Below are positions 40,136 through 49,081 of a stretch of DNA of 64,000 nt, one piece after another (within the stretch, counting starts at the first letter, position 1; each line of letters begins with the position of its first letter). Under the pieces are notes generated by a model, which was not told the origin of the DNA, made no database searches, and worked only from the letters and a program-made list of their open reading frames with translations. The stretch is from Candidatus Ventrousia excrementavium (GTDB lineage Bacteria > Bacillota > Clostridia > Oscillospirales > Butyricicoccaceae), in assembly GCA_018714845.1 (NCBI GenBank), contig DVMR01000035.1, forward strand, positions 1-64,000, written 5' to 3'. The translations under genes were made by a program, and so were the position numbers.

Positions 40136-41329
40136 ATGAACGTTTTGGTAATCAATGCGGGCAGCTCGTCGCTCAAGTATCAGCTGATTGAGATGAGCAC
40201 TGAGCAGGTGTTGGCCAAGGGCCTTTGCGAGCGCATCGGCATCGACGGCAAGTACACCTATGAGGCGCACGGCGAAAAAATCAAAGGCGAGACCCCGATG
40301 AAGACCCATTCCGACGCCATCCGTTTTCTGACGTCCATGCTGGTGGACGAGAAAAACGGCGTCATCAAGAGCATGAGCGAAATCGACGCTGTCGGCCACC
40401 GTGTCGTTTCGGCGGGCGAAAAGTTTTCTGAGTCAGTCCTGCTGACCCCCGAGAGCAAGGCTGCCATCGAGGAGTGCATTCCCCTGGCCCCGCTGCACAA
40501 CCCGGCCAACCTGACCGGCGTCGCCGCCTGTGAAGAGGTCATGCCCGGTGTTCCGCAGGTCGCCGTGTTCGATACCGCTTTCCACGCCAAAATGCCGGCC
40601 AAAGCCTATATCTACGCTGTGCCCTATGAGTACTATGAGAAGTACGGCGTGCGCCGCTACGGCTTCCACGGCACGTCACATCGCTTTGTGTCGGCCAAAG
40701 CCGCCGAAATGCTGGGCAAGCCTCTGTCCGAGCTCAAGATCATTACCTGCCATCTGGGCAACGGCTCGTCGGTCGCGGCCATTGACGGCGGTGTCAGCGT
40801 TGACACCAGCATGGGCCTGACCCCGCTCGAGGGTCTGCCGATGGGCACCCGCTCCGGCTCGATTGACCCGGCGATTGTTGAGTTCATCGCTGAAAAAGAG
40901 AACATGAACGTCAAGGAAGTGCTCAATGTTCTCAACAAAAAGTCGGGCGTTCTGGGCGTGTCGGGCGTTTCCTCTGACTTCCGCGACCTGGACAATGCCG
41001 CTGCTGAGGGCAACAAGCGCGCCGAGCTGGCCATCGAGCTGTTTGTTTACAGCGTCAAGAAGTATATCGGCGCTTATGCCGCCGCCATGGGAGGAGTCGA
41101 CGCCGTCGTCTTTACCGCCGGCGTGGGTGAAAACTCCGCTGACCTGCGTGCGCGCATGGTCGAGGGCCTGGAGTTCATGGGCATCGCCATTGATAAGGAA
41201 AAGAACAACTTCCGCGGCGAGATGCGGGATATTTCCGCTCCCGGAGCCAAGGTCAAAACCCTCGTCATCCCCACCAATGAAGAGCTGGTCATCGCCATGG
41301 ACACCATGGCCATTGTCGGCAAGAAATAA
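40136..41329 (+). CDS. ackA: Acetate kinase
   Basis: 397-aa enzyme interconverting acetate plus ATP and acetyl phosphate plus ADP. N-terminal [15 protein letters not shown], the [10 protein letters not shown] active-site segment and the GTRSGSIDP and FTAGVGENS motifs of the ASKHA fold are all present; length is standard. TTAAGGAG precedes ATG 40136. No pta gene is adjacent. In a fermenter this yields ATP from acetyl-CoA. The upstream gap 39853-40135 contains the two divergent promoters but none I can place with confidence. Confidence 0.97.
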   Translation: MNVLVINAGSSSLKYQLIEMSTEQVLAKGLCERIGIDGKYTYEAHGEKIKGETPMKTHSDAIRFLTSMLVDEKNGVIKSMSEIDAVGHRVVSAGEKFSESVLLTPESKAAIEECIPLAPLHNPANLTGVAACEEVMPGVPQVAVFDTAFHAKMPAKAYIYAVPYEYYEKYGVRRYGFHGTSHRFVSAKAAEMLGKPLSELKIITCHLGNGSSVAAIDGGVSVDTSMGLTPLEGLPMGTRSGSIDPAIVEFIAEKENMNVKEVLNVLNKKSGVLGVSGVSSDFRDLDNAAAEGNKRAELAIELFVYSVKKYIGAYAAAMGGVDAVVFTAGVGENSADLRARMVEGLEFMGIAIDKEKNNFRGEMRDISAPGAKVKTLVIPTNEELVIAMDTMAIVGKK

Positions 41330-41338
41330 TCAAGCAAA

Positions 41339-41373
41339 AGCGGGACGGCTTAAAAAGCCGTCCCGCTCTTTAT
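41339..41373. terminator. Terminator after ackA
   Basis: AGCGGGACGGCTT/AAGCCGTCCCGCT with a three-base loop and a T-rich tail; it lies between convergent ackA and the LysR gene. Confidence 0.9.
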
Positions 41374-42290
41374 TTTGCCAGAAGCTCCTGCACGCTTTGC
41401 AGGTATTCCTGCGCCAGCAGACCGAGGGTGTGTCCGCGCTTTTTCAGGTACCCGATTTCGAGCATAAAACCCGCGTCGCGCACTCGCCTGCGCTGGATAC
41501 CGGGAAAAAAGTCGCTGTCAAACGAGGCCGAAGGGTGAAAAACGCCCAGATGCACAGCCGACGTCTGCGAGAGCAGATGAATCATGGTACCGCGGTCCGA
41601 AACCGTGATGAAGTTGCCGGGCTGTACGCGGTGGAAGACTTCTTCATCTAAAGCGGCGAACAGCGGATGCGGCTCGGCATAGGTGATGATGGGCAGGCTG
41701 CTGAGCTGTGCCATGTTGACCTCAGCCTGAGTATCATCATGCAGGGGACAGTGTGGACCCATCATGATGTAAGGAGCGCCGGTGTATATGCGGACGTATT
41801 CAAGGCCCATATCGTGTATCATTCCGCTCCATTGGCTTTTCTTCAGGTCGGGCATGGTCAAAAGGCCAATCTCGCACTGCTCTTCGGCGACACTGGTGAC
41901 AACGGCGCTGCGCGCATCCTCGACGTAGTTGAGAGCAATGGGCTCTTCATGGTAGCGATTGCACAGGTCGGTGAAAAGACGGCTGGCAAAAAACAGGTAG
42001 TAAACAGCAACGCTCAGGCTGAGCGGCTGCTCACAGTCACGGTCGATATACTGCTCAATAGCTGCCATGTGCTTGAGAATTTCACGACCGTGCGCGATAA
42101 ATTCGACGCCAAAGCTGGTCAAAGAAATGCCGGACTGCGAACGAACAAAGATATCGTGGCCCAGCTCGCGCTCCAGCGACTTGATGGATGAGCTGAGGCT
42201 GGACTGCGCCAGATACAGGCTCTGCGCTGCGCGGTTGATGGAACCGGTATTGTACACCTCAATCGCCTGACGGATCTGTTCCAGCTTCAT
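41370..42290 (-). CDS. LysR-family transcriptional regulator
   Basis: 306-aa regulator: N-terminal HTH (residues 3-60, SINRAAQSLYLAQSSLSSSI) and a LysR co-inducer domain (about 90-300). Divergent from the DUF819 transporter and amidohydrolase genes, so it very likely controls them. AT-rich gap 42291-42645 has repeated AACGGA motifs near 42310-42340 and weak promoter boxes for the rightward gene, in line with activator dependence. Confidence 0.92.
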   Translation of the reverse strand: MKLEQIRQAIEVYNTGSINRAAQSLYLAQSSLSSSIKSLERELGHDIFVRSQSGISLTSFGVEFIAHGREILKHMAAIEQYIDRDCEQPLSLSVAVYYLFFASRLFTDLCNRYHEEPIALNYVEDARSAVVTSVAEEQCEIGLLTMPDLKKSQWSGMIHDMGLEYVRIYTGAPYIMMGPHCPLHDDTQAEVNMAQLSSLPIITYAEPHPLFAALDEEVFHRVQPGNFITVSDRGTMIHLLSQTSAVHLGVFHPSASFDSDFFPGIQRRRVRDAGFMLEIGYLKKRGHTLGLLAQEYLQSVQELLAK

Positions 42291-42645
42291 GGATGATGGT
42301 CCCTTTCTTCTAACGGAATAACCGAATGACTGTTAACGGAGATTTCGTTACTGAATTATAGCAAATCACTTAAAAACTGTCAAGAAAAAGCATAAAAGCA
42401 GCGCTTTAAACAGTGCTGAAGATAAATGTTTAAGCCTTTACTGGACAGTTAGGATATGTTATGGTAACAAAGGGAAAATGCACAAAAATAAATTAAAAAA
42501 ATGATTAAAGTTGACATTATATATAAATATGATAGGACATTACCGAAAAAAACAATATAGTATATTGATGGATAGATGATATAATTAAATAAAATCTGTG
42601 CGTGGCCACGCAGAGAAGTTGTTCAATTTTATAAGGAGGGATATT
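42291..42645. promoter_or_regulatory. Divergent LysR control region
   Basis: 355 AT-rich bases without a gene. Contains a TTGACA (about 42513), a TATAAT (about 42579) lacking a good -35, and a perfect 14-bp palindrome TGCGTGGCCACGCA (42599-42612) in the leader of the transporter gene. The LysR site itself is probably within 42300-42580. Confidence 0.5.
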
Positions 42646-43830
42646 ATGACGACCCTGATCGGCAGTGATCAAACCTGGTTAATGTGGATGATGGTTGCAG
42701 TCATGGCGGCATTTTCCGTTTGGGGCGAGCAAAAGACCAAATGGGGCGGAAAAATCGGCGCGGCGTGCGTTGCAATCTTCAGCACCATGATTCTTGTCAA
42801 CATCCGTGTGCTGCCGTCGTCATCGCCTGTTTATTCGGCGGTCAGCGACTACATTTTGCCACTGTCCATCCCCCTGCTGCTTTTCCAGTGTGATTTAAAG
42901 AAAATTATCAAAGAATCTGGGAAAATGTTTATTGTCTACCATGTTGCCGCACTGGGAAGTGTAATCGGCTCTTTGCTGATTGGCGTTTTGTTCCGCAGCA
43001 CACCTGATATTGATGGTATTGTCGCCATGGAAATCGGCGCCAACATCGGCGGTACAGTCAATATGGTTGCCTGCGGCAATGCGTTTAATTTGGATCAGAC
43101 CTATATCAGTGCTGTGGCTGTTTCGGCGAATCTGCTTGTGGCCTTTTTAATGATCGGTCTGAGCGCTGCCACGGACAGCAAATGGGTACGCAGAAATTTC
43201 CCGCACCCTCATGTCGATGCGTTTGAGGCACAAATCGATACATCGGCCGGGTCGATCGCTGAACAGTACTGGAAACCCAAAAATGTTTCGCTGCTGTCCA
43301 TTGCGTTGAGCCTGGCCACGACTTTTGTCATTTGCGGTGTCGGCAACCTGATCGCCACCTGGGTCAGGTCGTTGGGGCTGCCCACCATCCTCGACCAGCT
43401 GTTCGGGTCAATCTACCTGATCATCTGTACGATTACAATTATTCTGGTTACCCTGTTCCCCAAATTCTTTCAAAAACTTGGAGGAGCTGAAGAGCTCGGT
43501 ACTTTGATGATTATGATGTACTTTGTCTCAATCGGCGGCGCGGCGGACCTGATGGAACTGCTTCAGGTCGGCGGTGTCATTCTCTGCGCCATGGTCTTTG
43601 TCACAGTCGGTAACCTGGGCTGTCTGTTTGGCTTTGGCAAGCTGTTCAAGTGGAACTGGGAGGAGCTGTGCAATGCGTCGTGCGCTACGATTGGCGGCCC
43701 GACGACTGCGGCGGCATTCTCAATCAATAAGGGCTGGAATGCTCTGATTGTTCCCGGCATTTTGATCGGACTGTGGGGGTACGCCATCGGAAGCTATGTC
43801 GGCATCCTGTGCGGTAATATCTTCAGTTGA
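42646..43830 (+). CDS. DUF819-family membrane transporter
   Basis: 394-aa protein with about 10-11 hydrophobic segments spread along its length, for example LLSIALSLATTFVICGVGNL. The two-fold layout with GANIGGTVN and ASCATIGGPTTAAAF fits DUF819, a family of likely solute carriers. AAGGAGG precedes ATG 42646. The next gene encodes an amidohydrolase of D-aminoacylase type, so the transporter probably moves its substrate or product, such as an N-acyl or D-amino acid. Transport function is inferred. Confidence 0.85.
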   Translation: MTTLIGSDQTWLMWMMVAVMAAFSVWGEQKTKWGGKIGAACVAIFSTMILVNIRVLPSSSPVYSAVSDYILPLSIPLLLFQCDLKKIIKESGKMFIVYHVAALGSVIGSLLIGVLFRSTPDIDGIVAMEIGANIGGTVNMVACGNAFNLDQTYISAVAVSANLLVAFLMIGLSAATDSKWVRRNFPHPHVDAFEAQIDTSAGSIAEQYWKPKNVSLLSIALSLATTFVICGVGNLIATWVRSLGLPTILDQLFGSIYLIICTITIILVTLFPKFFQKLGGAEELGTLMIMMYFVSIGGAADLMELLQVGGVILCAMVFVTVGNLGCLFGFGKLFKWNWEELCNASCATIGGPTTAAAFSINKGWNALIVPGILIGLWGYAIGSYVGILCGNIFS

Positions 43831-43869
43831 TTTTAGTCCGATATCCTGATAAAATACAAAGTAATAGTT

Positions 43870-43909
43870 GGCCCTCCGTTTTTTGGCGGTCGCCAGAAAG
43901 CGGAGGGCC
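43870..43909 (+). promoter_or_regulatory. Leader hairpin before the amidohydrolase gene
   Basis: GGCCCTCCG (43870-43878) pairs with CGGAGGGCC (43901-43909), with GGCG/CGCC inside. There is no T-run behind it. It may end some transporter transcripts or set relative expression of the two genes. Confidence 0.55.
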
Positions 43910-43946
43910 TGGTTATGATTGCAGGTAATAAAGGAGGAACGCTGTA

Positions 43947-45548
43947 ATGTATGAGCTGTTGATTAAAAACGCCACCGTGATCGACGGGACCGGAAAGCCG
44001 GGGTTCGCGGCTGCTGTCGCGTGCGAAAGCGGTAAGCTGAAGGTTCTGTCCCCGGACTGTGACTGCGAGGCCGCCAAGGTCATTGACGGCAGCGGACTGT
44101 ATCTGACCCCGGGCTTTATTGACCCGCATTCTCACGGCGACGTGCCGCTGGGGCGGCACTTCAACTCTGTTTCCAAGCTGTCTCAGGGCATCACCACCCA
44201 TGTCACCGGTCAGTGTGGCTTTTCCATGTTCCCGGTCGACCCGGCACGGCTCAAGCCCATGCAGGACGGCATGGCCATTTTTACCGACAGCTTCCCCGCC
44301 GAAATGGAGACTTTTACCAGTTTTGAAAATTACCTGAAGTATGTCTCGACCCTCAAGCTGCCCGAAAACGTCAAGTTCAACGTGGGGCATGTTTCGCTGC
44401 GCATTGCGGCCATGGGATTTGACAACCGTAAGCCGACGGCCGAGGAGCTGGAGAAAATGAAATCCATGCTGCGCGAGGCCATGGAGCACGGCGCCATCGG
44501 CCTGTCGAGCGGCCTCATCTACATCCCCAGCGTTTATGCAGATACAGAGGAGTTCGTCGAGCTGTGCAAGGTGGTCGCAGAGTACGACGGCATTTACACC
44601 ACCCACATGCGCAACGAGGGCGACGACGTGCTCAAGTCGATTGAAGAATCCATCGAGGTTGGCCGCCGGAGCGGCTGCCGCGTACATATTTCGCATCTCA
44701 AGGTGTGCGGACAGAAAAACTGGGGCCTTTCCCAAAAGATTGTAGAAATGATTAAACAGGCGCAGCAAGAGGGCATTCGTGTTTCTGCGGACCAGTATCC
44801 GTACACCGCATCGATGACCCATCTCAACGTCTGCATTCCGCCCAAGTACTTTACAAAGGGCATTCCCGGCATGGTCGAGCTTTTGAAAGACCCGGCCATG
44901 CGCCAGCAGATTAAAATGGAGATGATGGACCCGGACACGCATTTTGAGAACCAGTACATTAACTGCGGCGGGTTTGACGGTGTTTTTGTCTCGCGCTGCG
45001 CGGAAACGCCGGAGTACGAGGGCATGACCATCGGCGAGGCAGCCCGCAAGCATGACATGGACCCGTTCGATTTGTTCTTTGACCTGCTCATCCGCAATAA
45101 GGGCGTGGCGTCGGCCATTTACTTCTGCATGGGTGAGGAGGATGTTTTCAACATCATCCAGTGCGACAGCGTTGTTCCTGGCACTGACGGCATCGTCAAG
45201 TCAGAGAGCGAGCGCGCGCATCCGCGCGCCTACGGCACCATGCCCCGCGCCATCCGCTGGTTTGTCAAGGAAAATCATCTGATGCCGCTCGAAGCCATGA
45301 TCCACAAAATGACCGGACAGGCGGCGCAGCTTTGCATGATTGAGGGTAAGGGTGTCATTGCCGACGGCATGGACGCCGACCTTGTGCTGTTTAATTATGA
45401 CACCATCTGTGACACTGCCGACTTTATGGAGTCGAGCCGTCTGGCTGAAGGCATTGAATATGTCATTGTGGGCGGCGAGGTCGTGTACCATGACAAGCAG
45501 CTGACCGGCGCCACGCCGGGCCGGGTCATTCTGCACGGCAAACGGTAA
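43947..45548 (+). CDS. N-acyl-D-amino-acid deacylase-type amidohydrolase
   Basis: 533-aa metal-dependent hydrolase of the D-aminoacylase family. Metal motif HSHGD (FIDPHSHGDV, about residue 62), the bridging Cys in TGQCGFS (about 90), THMRNEG and VHISHLK histidines, and a C-terminal beta domain (VIADGMDADLVLFN) are visible. AAAGGAGG precedes ATG 43947. It should release free amino acids from N-acyl or D-configured derivatives brought in by the neighbouring transporter. Exact substrate is open; related members act on dihydropyrimidines or dipeptides. Confidence 0.88.
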   Translation: MYELLIKNATVIDGTGKPGFAAAVACESGKLKVLSPDCDCEAAKVIDGSGLYLTPGFIDPHSHGDVPLGRHFNSVSKLSQGITTHVTGQCGFSMFPVDPARLKPMQDGMAIFTDSFPAEMETFTSFENYLKYVSTLKLPENVKFNVGHVSLRIAAMGFDNRKPTAEELEKMKSMLREAMEHGAIGLSSGLIYIPSVYADTEEFVELCKVVAEYDGIYTTHMRNEGDDVLKSIEESIEVGRRSGCRVHISHLKVCGQKNWGLSQKIVEMIKQAQQEGIRVSADQYPYTASMTHLNVCIPPKYFTKGIPGMVELLKDPAMRQQIKMEMMDPDTHFENQYINCGGFDGVFVSRCAETPEYEGMTIGEAARKHDMDPFDLFFDLLIRNKGVASAIYFCMGEEDVFNIIQCDSVVPGTDGIVKSESERAHPRAYGTMPRAIRWFVKENHLMPLEAMIHKMTGQAAQLCMIEGKGVIADGMDADLVLFNYDTICDTADFMESSRLAEGIEYVIVGGEVVYHDKQLTGATPGRVILHGKR

Positions 45549-45609
45549 AAGAAGCGGCGGGCGGCGCCCTGCCGTCCGCCGTTTGGACGATGTCAAAGGG
45601 GGAGTATCC

Positions 45610-46080
45610 GTGGACAAGACCAATGTCATGCGGGCGCTGGAGCGGGCGAAAATTACCTACACACCGCATTATTACGACGCATCTGACGGCCTGATTGACG
45701 GGGTCAGCGTGGCCAAAAAGGTCAATCTGCCGTCTGAGGCGGTTTTCAAGACCCTGGTGACGCGGGGCCACGGCGGGTCGGTGCTCGTTTTTGTCATTCC
45801 AGTTCAAAAAGAGCTGGACCTGAAAAAGGCCGCCCGGGCGGCGGCCGTCAAGTCGGTGGAAATGCTCAGGCAGAGCGAGCTTTTGCCGATGACCGGCTAT
45901 GTGCACGGCGGCTGCTCGCCGATTGGAATGAAAAAGCGCTTTCCCACCTTTGTGGATATGAGCGCCGGGGACTTGCAGACTATGGCGGTCAGCGCGGGCA
46001 GAATCGGTGCGCAGGTCGAGCTGGCGCCCGGGGACCTGCTGCGCGCAGCGGACGGAAGTCTGGCTGATTTGTGCGTATGA
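45610..46080 (+). CDS. YbaK/EbsC-type Cys-tRNA(Pro) deacylase
   Basis: 156-aa trans-editing enzyme of the YbaK/ProX class, which hydrolyses mischarged Cys-tRNA(Pro). KVNLPSEAVFKTLVT (with the conserved Lys of VFKTL), GYVHGGCSPIGMKKRFPTF are family hallmarks. GTG 45610 has GGGGGAG upstream and gives the usual length; a TTG 27 bases earlier is less likely. Convergent with spoIIID, with no evident terminator between them. Confidence 0.92.
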   Translation: MDKTNVMRALERAKITYTPHYYDASDGLIDGVSVAKKVNLPSEAVFKTLVTRGHGGSVLVFVIPVQKELDLKKAARAAAVKSVEMLRQSELLPMTGYVHGGCSPIGMKKRFPTFVDMSAGDLQTMAVSAGRIGAQVELAPGDLLRAADGSLADLCV

Positions 46081-46084
46081 CCGG

Positions 46085-46339
46085 TCAGCTGCCCATGTGC
46101 TCGTATTTGGCCTTTGTAGCGGCGCCGCCGCGCAGATGGCGTTCGCTTTTGTTCTGCGCCAGAACGCGCTGTGTCTGTTCGTACAGAGAGCGGTTGACGC
46201 TGTAAAGCCGTTCGGTGACATCTTTATGTACCGTGCTTTTTGAAACGCCGAATTTTTTGGCTGCCTGGCGCACTGTGGCGCCTGTTTCAGTGATGTATGT
46301 TGCGATGTCGACACACCGCGCATAAGCGTCGCTTTTCAA
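46085..46339 (-). CDS. spoIIID: Sporulation regulator SpoIIID
   Basis: 84-aa DNA-binding protein controlling mother-cell genes with sigma-E. The HTH VRQAAKKFGVSKSTVHKDV and the downstream SERHLRGGAATKAKY motif match SpoIIID closely. TTG 46339 is preceded by GGGGAGGG and gives the known length. Its presence shows the organism can form endospores. Confidence 0.95.
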   Translation of the reverse strand: MKSDAYARCVDIATYITETGATVRQAAKKFGVSKSTVHKDVTERLYSVNRSLYEQTQRVLAQNKSERHLRGGAATKAKYEHMGS

Positions 46340-46429
46340 ACAGAGTCCCTCCCCGACCAGTTCTGATAATCTATATGGCGGGGAAGGGCGGGATATGCCA
46401 TCATCTGGCGCTGCAAGGGAGTGATATCC

Positions 46430-47236
46430 ATGAAAATCGCCGCAATCCAGATGCCTGTGGGCATGGATAAGCGGGAAAATCTGCGCACGGCGGCAGAGTT
46501 TGTCCGCCGTGCTGCCGAACAGGGAGCGCGCATCGCCGTGCTGCCGGAAATGTTTTTCTGTCCCTATACCAACGAGTATTTTCCGCAGTACGCCGAGGAA
46601 CAGGGAGGGCCGGCCTTTGAGGCGATGGCCGGCATGGCGCGGCAGAACAGCCTGACACTGGTTGCAGGCTCCATGCCCGAGCGCGACGGTGGGCGGCTTT
46701 ACAACACCGGCTTTGTCTTTGACCCACAGGGACAGGTCATCGCACGGCACCGCAAGGTGCATCTTTTTGACATCAATGTGCAGGGCGGCCAGCGCTTCTG
46801 CGAGTCAGACGTCTTTACGCCCGGCGAAGATGTCACGGTGTTTGGGGCCGATGGGCACCGCTTTGGTCTGTGCATCTGCTTTGACATCCGCTTTCCCGAG
46901 CTGTTCCGGCGAATGGCGCTCAAGGGGGCTGAGGCAATTTTTGTGCCTGCGGCCTTCAACATGACGACAGGCCCCATGCACTGGGAGCTGTCTTTCCGCA
47001 TGCGCGCGGTCGACAACCAGCTGTTTACTGTCGGTGCCGCTCCGGCGCGCGACGAGCAGGGCTGCTATGTCTCCTATGCCCATTCGATTGTCTGTTCGCC
47101 GTGGGGAAAGGTGCTGGCGCAGGCAGGTACAGATCCCGAGCTGCTGGTGGCTGAGCTCGACCTGAGTGAGAACGAGCGCGTGCGCGCGCAGCTGCCGCTG
47201 CTGTCGGCCCGCCGGCCCGATGTATATGAAAAATAA
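46430..47236 (+). CDS. Carbon-nitrogen hydrolase (nitrilase superfamily, omega-amidase-like)
   Basis: 268-aa amidase with the catalytic triad E40 (LPEMF), K109 (HRKVHLFD) and C150 (CICFDIRFPE). The sequence pattern resembles NIT2/omega-amidase, which cleaves alpha-ketoglutaramate. GGAGTG precedes ATG 46430. Single gene with its own terminator. Confidence 0.92.
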   Translation: MKIAAIQMPVGMDKRENLRTAAEFVRRAAEQGARIAVLPEMFFCPYTNEYFPQYAEEQGGPAFEAMAGMARQNSLTLVAGSMPERDGGRLYNTGFVFDPQGQVIARHRKVHLFDINVQGGQRFCESDVFTPGEDVTVFGADGHRFGLCICFDIRFPELFRRMALKGAEAIFVPAAFNMTTGPMHWELSFRMRAVDNQLFTVGAAPARDEQGCYVSYAHSIVCSPWGKVLAQAGTDPELLVAELDLSENERVRAQLPLLSARRPDVYEK

Positions 47237-47240
47237 AAAG

Positions 47241-47272
47241 TCCCGGCCGCTTTCAAGCGGTCGGGATTTTTT
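47241..47272. terminator. Terminator
   Basis: TCCCGGCCGCTT/AAGCGGTCGGGA with a two-base loop and six T; the opposite strand has AAAAAG, so it can serve the convergent Cys-rich gene as well. Confidence 0.9.
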
Positions 47273-47477
47273 ACAGCTGAAAGGCCTCGGGCGCGGGCAG
47301 AGCACGCGGCAGGGCGGGAGGCGCCGGTTTACGGCGCATGGGGTCATAGCAGAAATGGCGGCAGTGGAAGTCAAAGGACACGGGGCCCTTTTTCATGCAC
47401 AGCATTTCGTCGCCGCGAAAATCGCGGGCGTATTGGCACAGGGCGCAGACCCTGCGGGGCGGTTCATCATAAAGCAT
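47271..47477 (-). CDS. Small cysteine-rich protein
   Basis: 68-aa protein with CALCQYA, a Cys near LCMKKG and CRHFC, suggesting a bound zinc or Fe-S. Tail is Pro-rich. AAGGAGG precedes ATG 47477. It follows ylbJ on the same strand. Similar short proteins are annotated as hypothetical in many Clostridia. Function unknown. Confidence 0.65.
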   Translation of the reverse strand: MLYDEPPRRVCALCQYARDFRGDEMLCMKKGPVSFDFHCRHFCYDPMRRKPAPPALPRALPAPEAFQL

Positions 47478-47512
47478 GTCGGCGCCTCCTTGACAGTTGT
47501 TATCAGTCATCA

Positions 47513-48694
47513 TTATACAGGAGAATCCGACTTTTTACAACGGGTAATGAGACGGAAAAACAGGGAAAGCACGGCAAGGGTCAGCCAGCACGCAGCAGAC
47601 GCGCCGAGCGATGCCCAAAAGGACGGCGACAGTTCGGACAAGGGCGGGATGGGCGCAGCCGAAGTGCCTGACGCAGCGACGCCGAGGGGCAGCAGGCGGA
47701 CGGCGAGCCAGGTCAGCAGACCGGCCAGGCAGCCGTGCAGCGCTTTACCTGCAAGATAGGGCAGGGGAGACAGACCGCTGTCGCCGATCAGAGTGAGCAC
47801 CTGGCAGTGTACGGAAAGCCCGGCCCAGCCCAGCAGAAAGGCGGCCGCAGTCAGCTTGGTTCCCATGCCGGCGTCGAGGGGGAGCAGGCCCTTGACACCG
47901 CTTGTCACCTCGAGCAGTCCGCCCAGCACCTGCCCGGTCAGATCGGCGTCCAGCCCCAAGGGGGCGAGCAGGGTGCTCAAACCCCGTGCAAGGGCGGGGA
48001 TGACGCCAAGCAGCCCGAGCAGACGGATGACGACGGCGAAAAAGATGACAAAGGCACAGACGTTAAGGATCGATGAAAACGACGAGGTCACAGCGCTGGT
48101 AAAGGCGCGGCCGAGCGGAGCGCAGACCACATCGATGCGCCCCTGCACCGGCCGCTGCGTTGTGCTCTGCCGGCGTGCACGAAGGGAAAACAACACGCCG
48201 ACAGTGACTGAGGCCAGTACATGCGTGGCGTAAAGCAGCGCGCCGGCCCCGGTTCCCCCAAGCATGGAGGCGCCGACCGCTCCGAGGATGAAGGCAGGCC
48301 CGGAATTGTTGCAGAAGGCGAGCAGGCGCTCGGCCTCGGCTTTGGTGCACGCGCCCTGCTCATACAGTGAAATGGCGGTCCGGGCGCCCACAGGGTATCC
48401 GCCGACCAGCCCCAGAACAAAGGCTGGAGCGCACACGCCGGGCACACCGAACAGAAAGCGCATGGGCTTTTCAAACGCGCGCCCGGCCAGCGCGGCCAGT
48501 CCGGTCTGCACACACAGCGATGATACGACGAAAAAGGGGAAAAGCGACGGGATGAGGACCTGTGCGCACAGTGCGACGCCGTCAGCTGCCGCCTGTGATG
48601 TTTCACGGGTGAACAGCACCAGCCCCAGTGCAAAAATCCCGATGCCCAGGTAAATCTGCGTCTCAATGATGCGTTTTCGCAATATACTGTTCAT
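47513..48694 (-). CDS. ylbJ: Sporulation membrane protein YlbJ
   Basis: 393-aa polytopic protein with nucleoside-recognition (Gate) domains. LIPSLFPFFVVSSL near the N-terminus and FCNNSGPAFILGAVG in the middle are typical of YlbJ, a sigma-E-dependent protein needed for spore cortex formation in Bacillus. Divergent from yqfC, another sporulation gene. Confidence 0.9.
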   Translation of the reverse strand: MNSILRKRIIETQIYLGIGIFALGLVLFTRETSQAAADGVALCAQVLIPSLFPFFVVSSLCVQTGLAALAGRAFEKPMRFLFGVPGVCAPAFVLGLVGGYPVGARTAISLYEQGACTKAEAERLLAFCNNSGPAFILGAVGASMLGGTGAGALLYATHVLASVTVGVLFSLRARRQSTTQRPVQGRIDVVCAPLGRAFTSAVTSSFSSILNVCAFVIFFAVVIRLLGLLGVIPALARGLSTLLAPLGLDADLTGQVLGGLLEVTSGVKGLLPLDAGMGTKLTAAAFLLGWAGLSVHCQVLTLIGDSGLSPLPYLAGKALHGCLAGLLTWLAVRLLPLGVAASGTSAAPIPPLSELSPSFWASLGASAACWLTLAVLSLFFRLITRCKKSDSPV

Positions 48695-48770
48695 AGCAAG
48701 GCTCCATTTCGTTTGAGCTTTGCCAAACTATATGCGAAAGCACCGGAGCACATGCGGAGGGAACAGTGTG

Positions 48771-49070
48771 ATGGAGAAACGGGATAAAGGGCAAAAAGTC
48801 CCCTGGCGGGAGCAGGTGCGGCAGGCGGTTGCCGAAATGGATGTGCCGGCCTATGCGCTGCTCGACGTGCCGCGCATCGAGCTGACGGGAAGCGGGCAGC
48901 TTTTGATTGAGCGGCACCACGGGGTGCTGGAATACAGCGAGGAGTGCATACGCGTGGCGGCCCGCGACATGACCATCAGGGTCACCGGCATGGAGCTGCA
49001 GCTGCGGACCATGACGCAGACAGAAATCGCCGTGACCGGCCTGATTGCGTCGGTCGAACTGCAGCGCTAG
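48771..49070 (+). CDS. yqfC: Sporulation protein YqfC
   Basis: 99-aa protein with the YqfC/YabP beta fold: VPRIELTGSGQLLIERHHGV and YSEECIRV, then LRTMTQTEIAVTG. GGAGGG precedes ATG 48771. Directly followed by yqfD, as in Bacillus. Confidence 0.9.
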   Translation: MEKRDKGQKVPWREQVRQAVAEMDVPAYALLDVPRIELTGSGQLLIERHHGVLEYSEECIRVAARDMTIRVTGMELQLRTMTQTEIAVTGLIASVELQR

Positions 49071-49081
49071 GGGGTGCGGCC

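Noticed and set aside
43833-45053. Minus-strand 406-aa frame
   Set aside because: Antisense to the amidohydrolase gene; no start signals.
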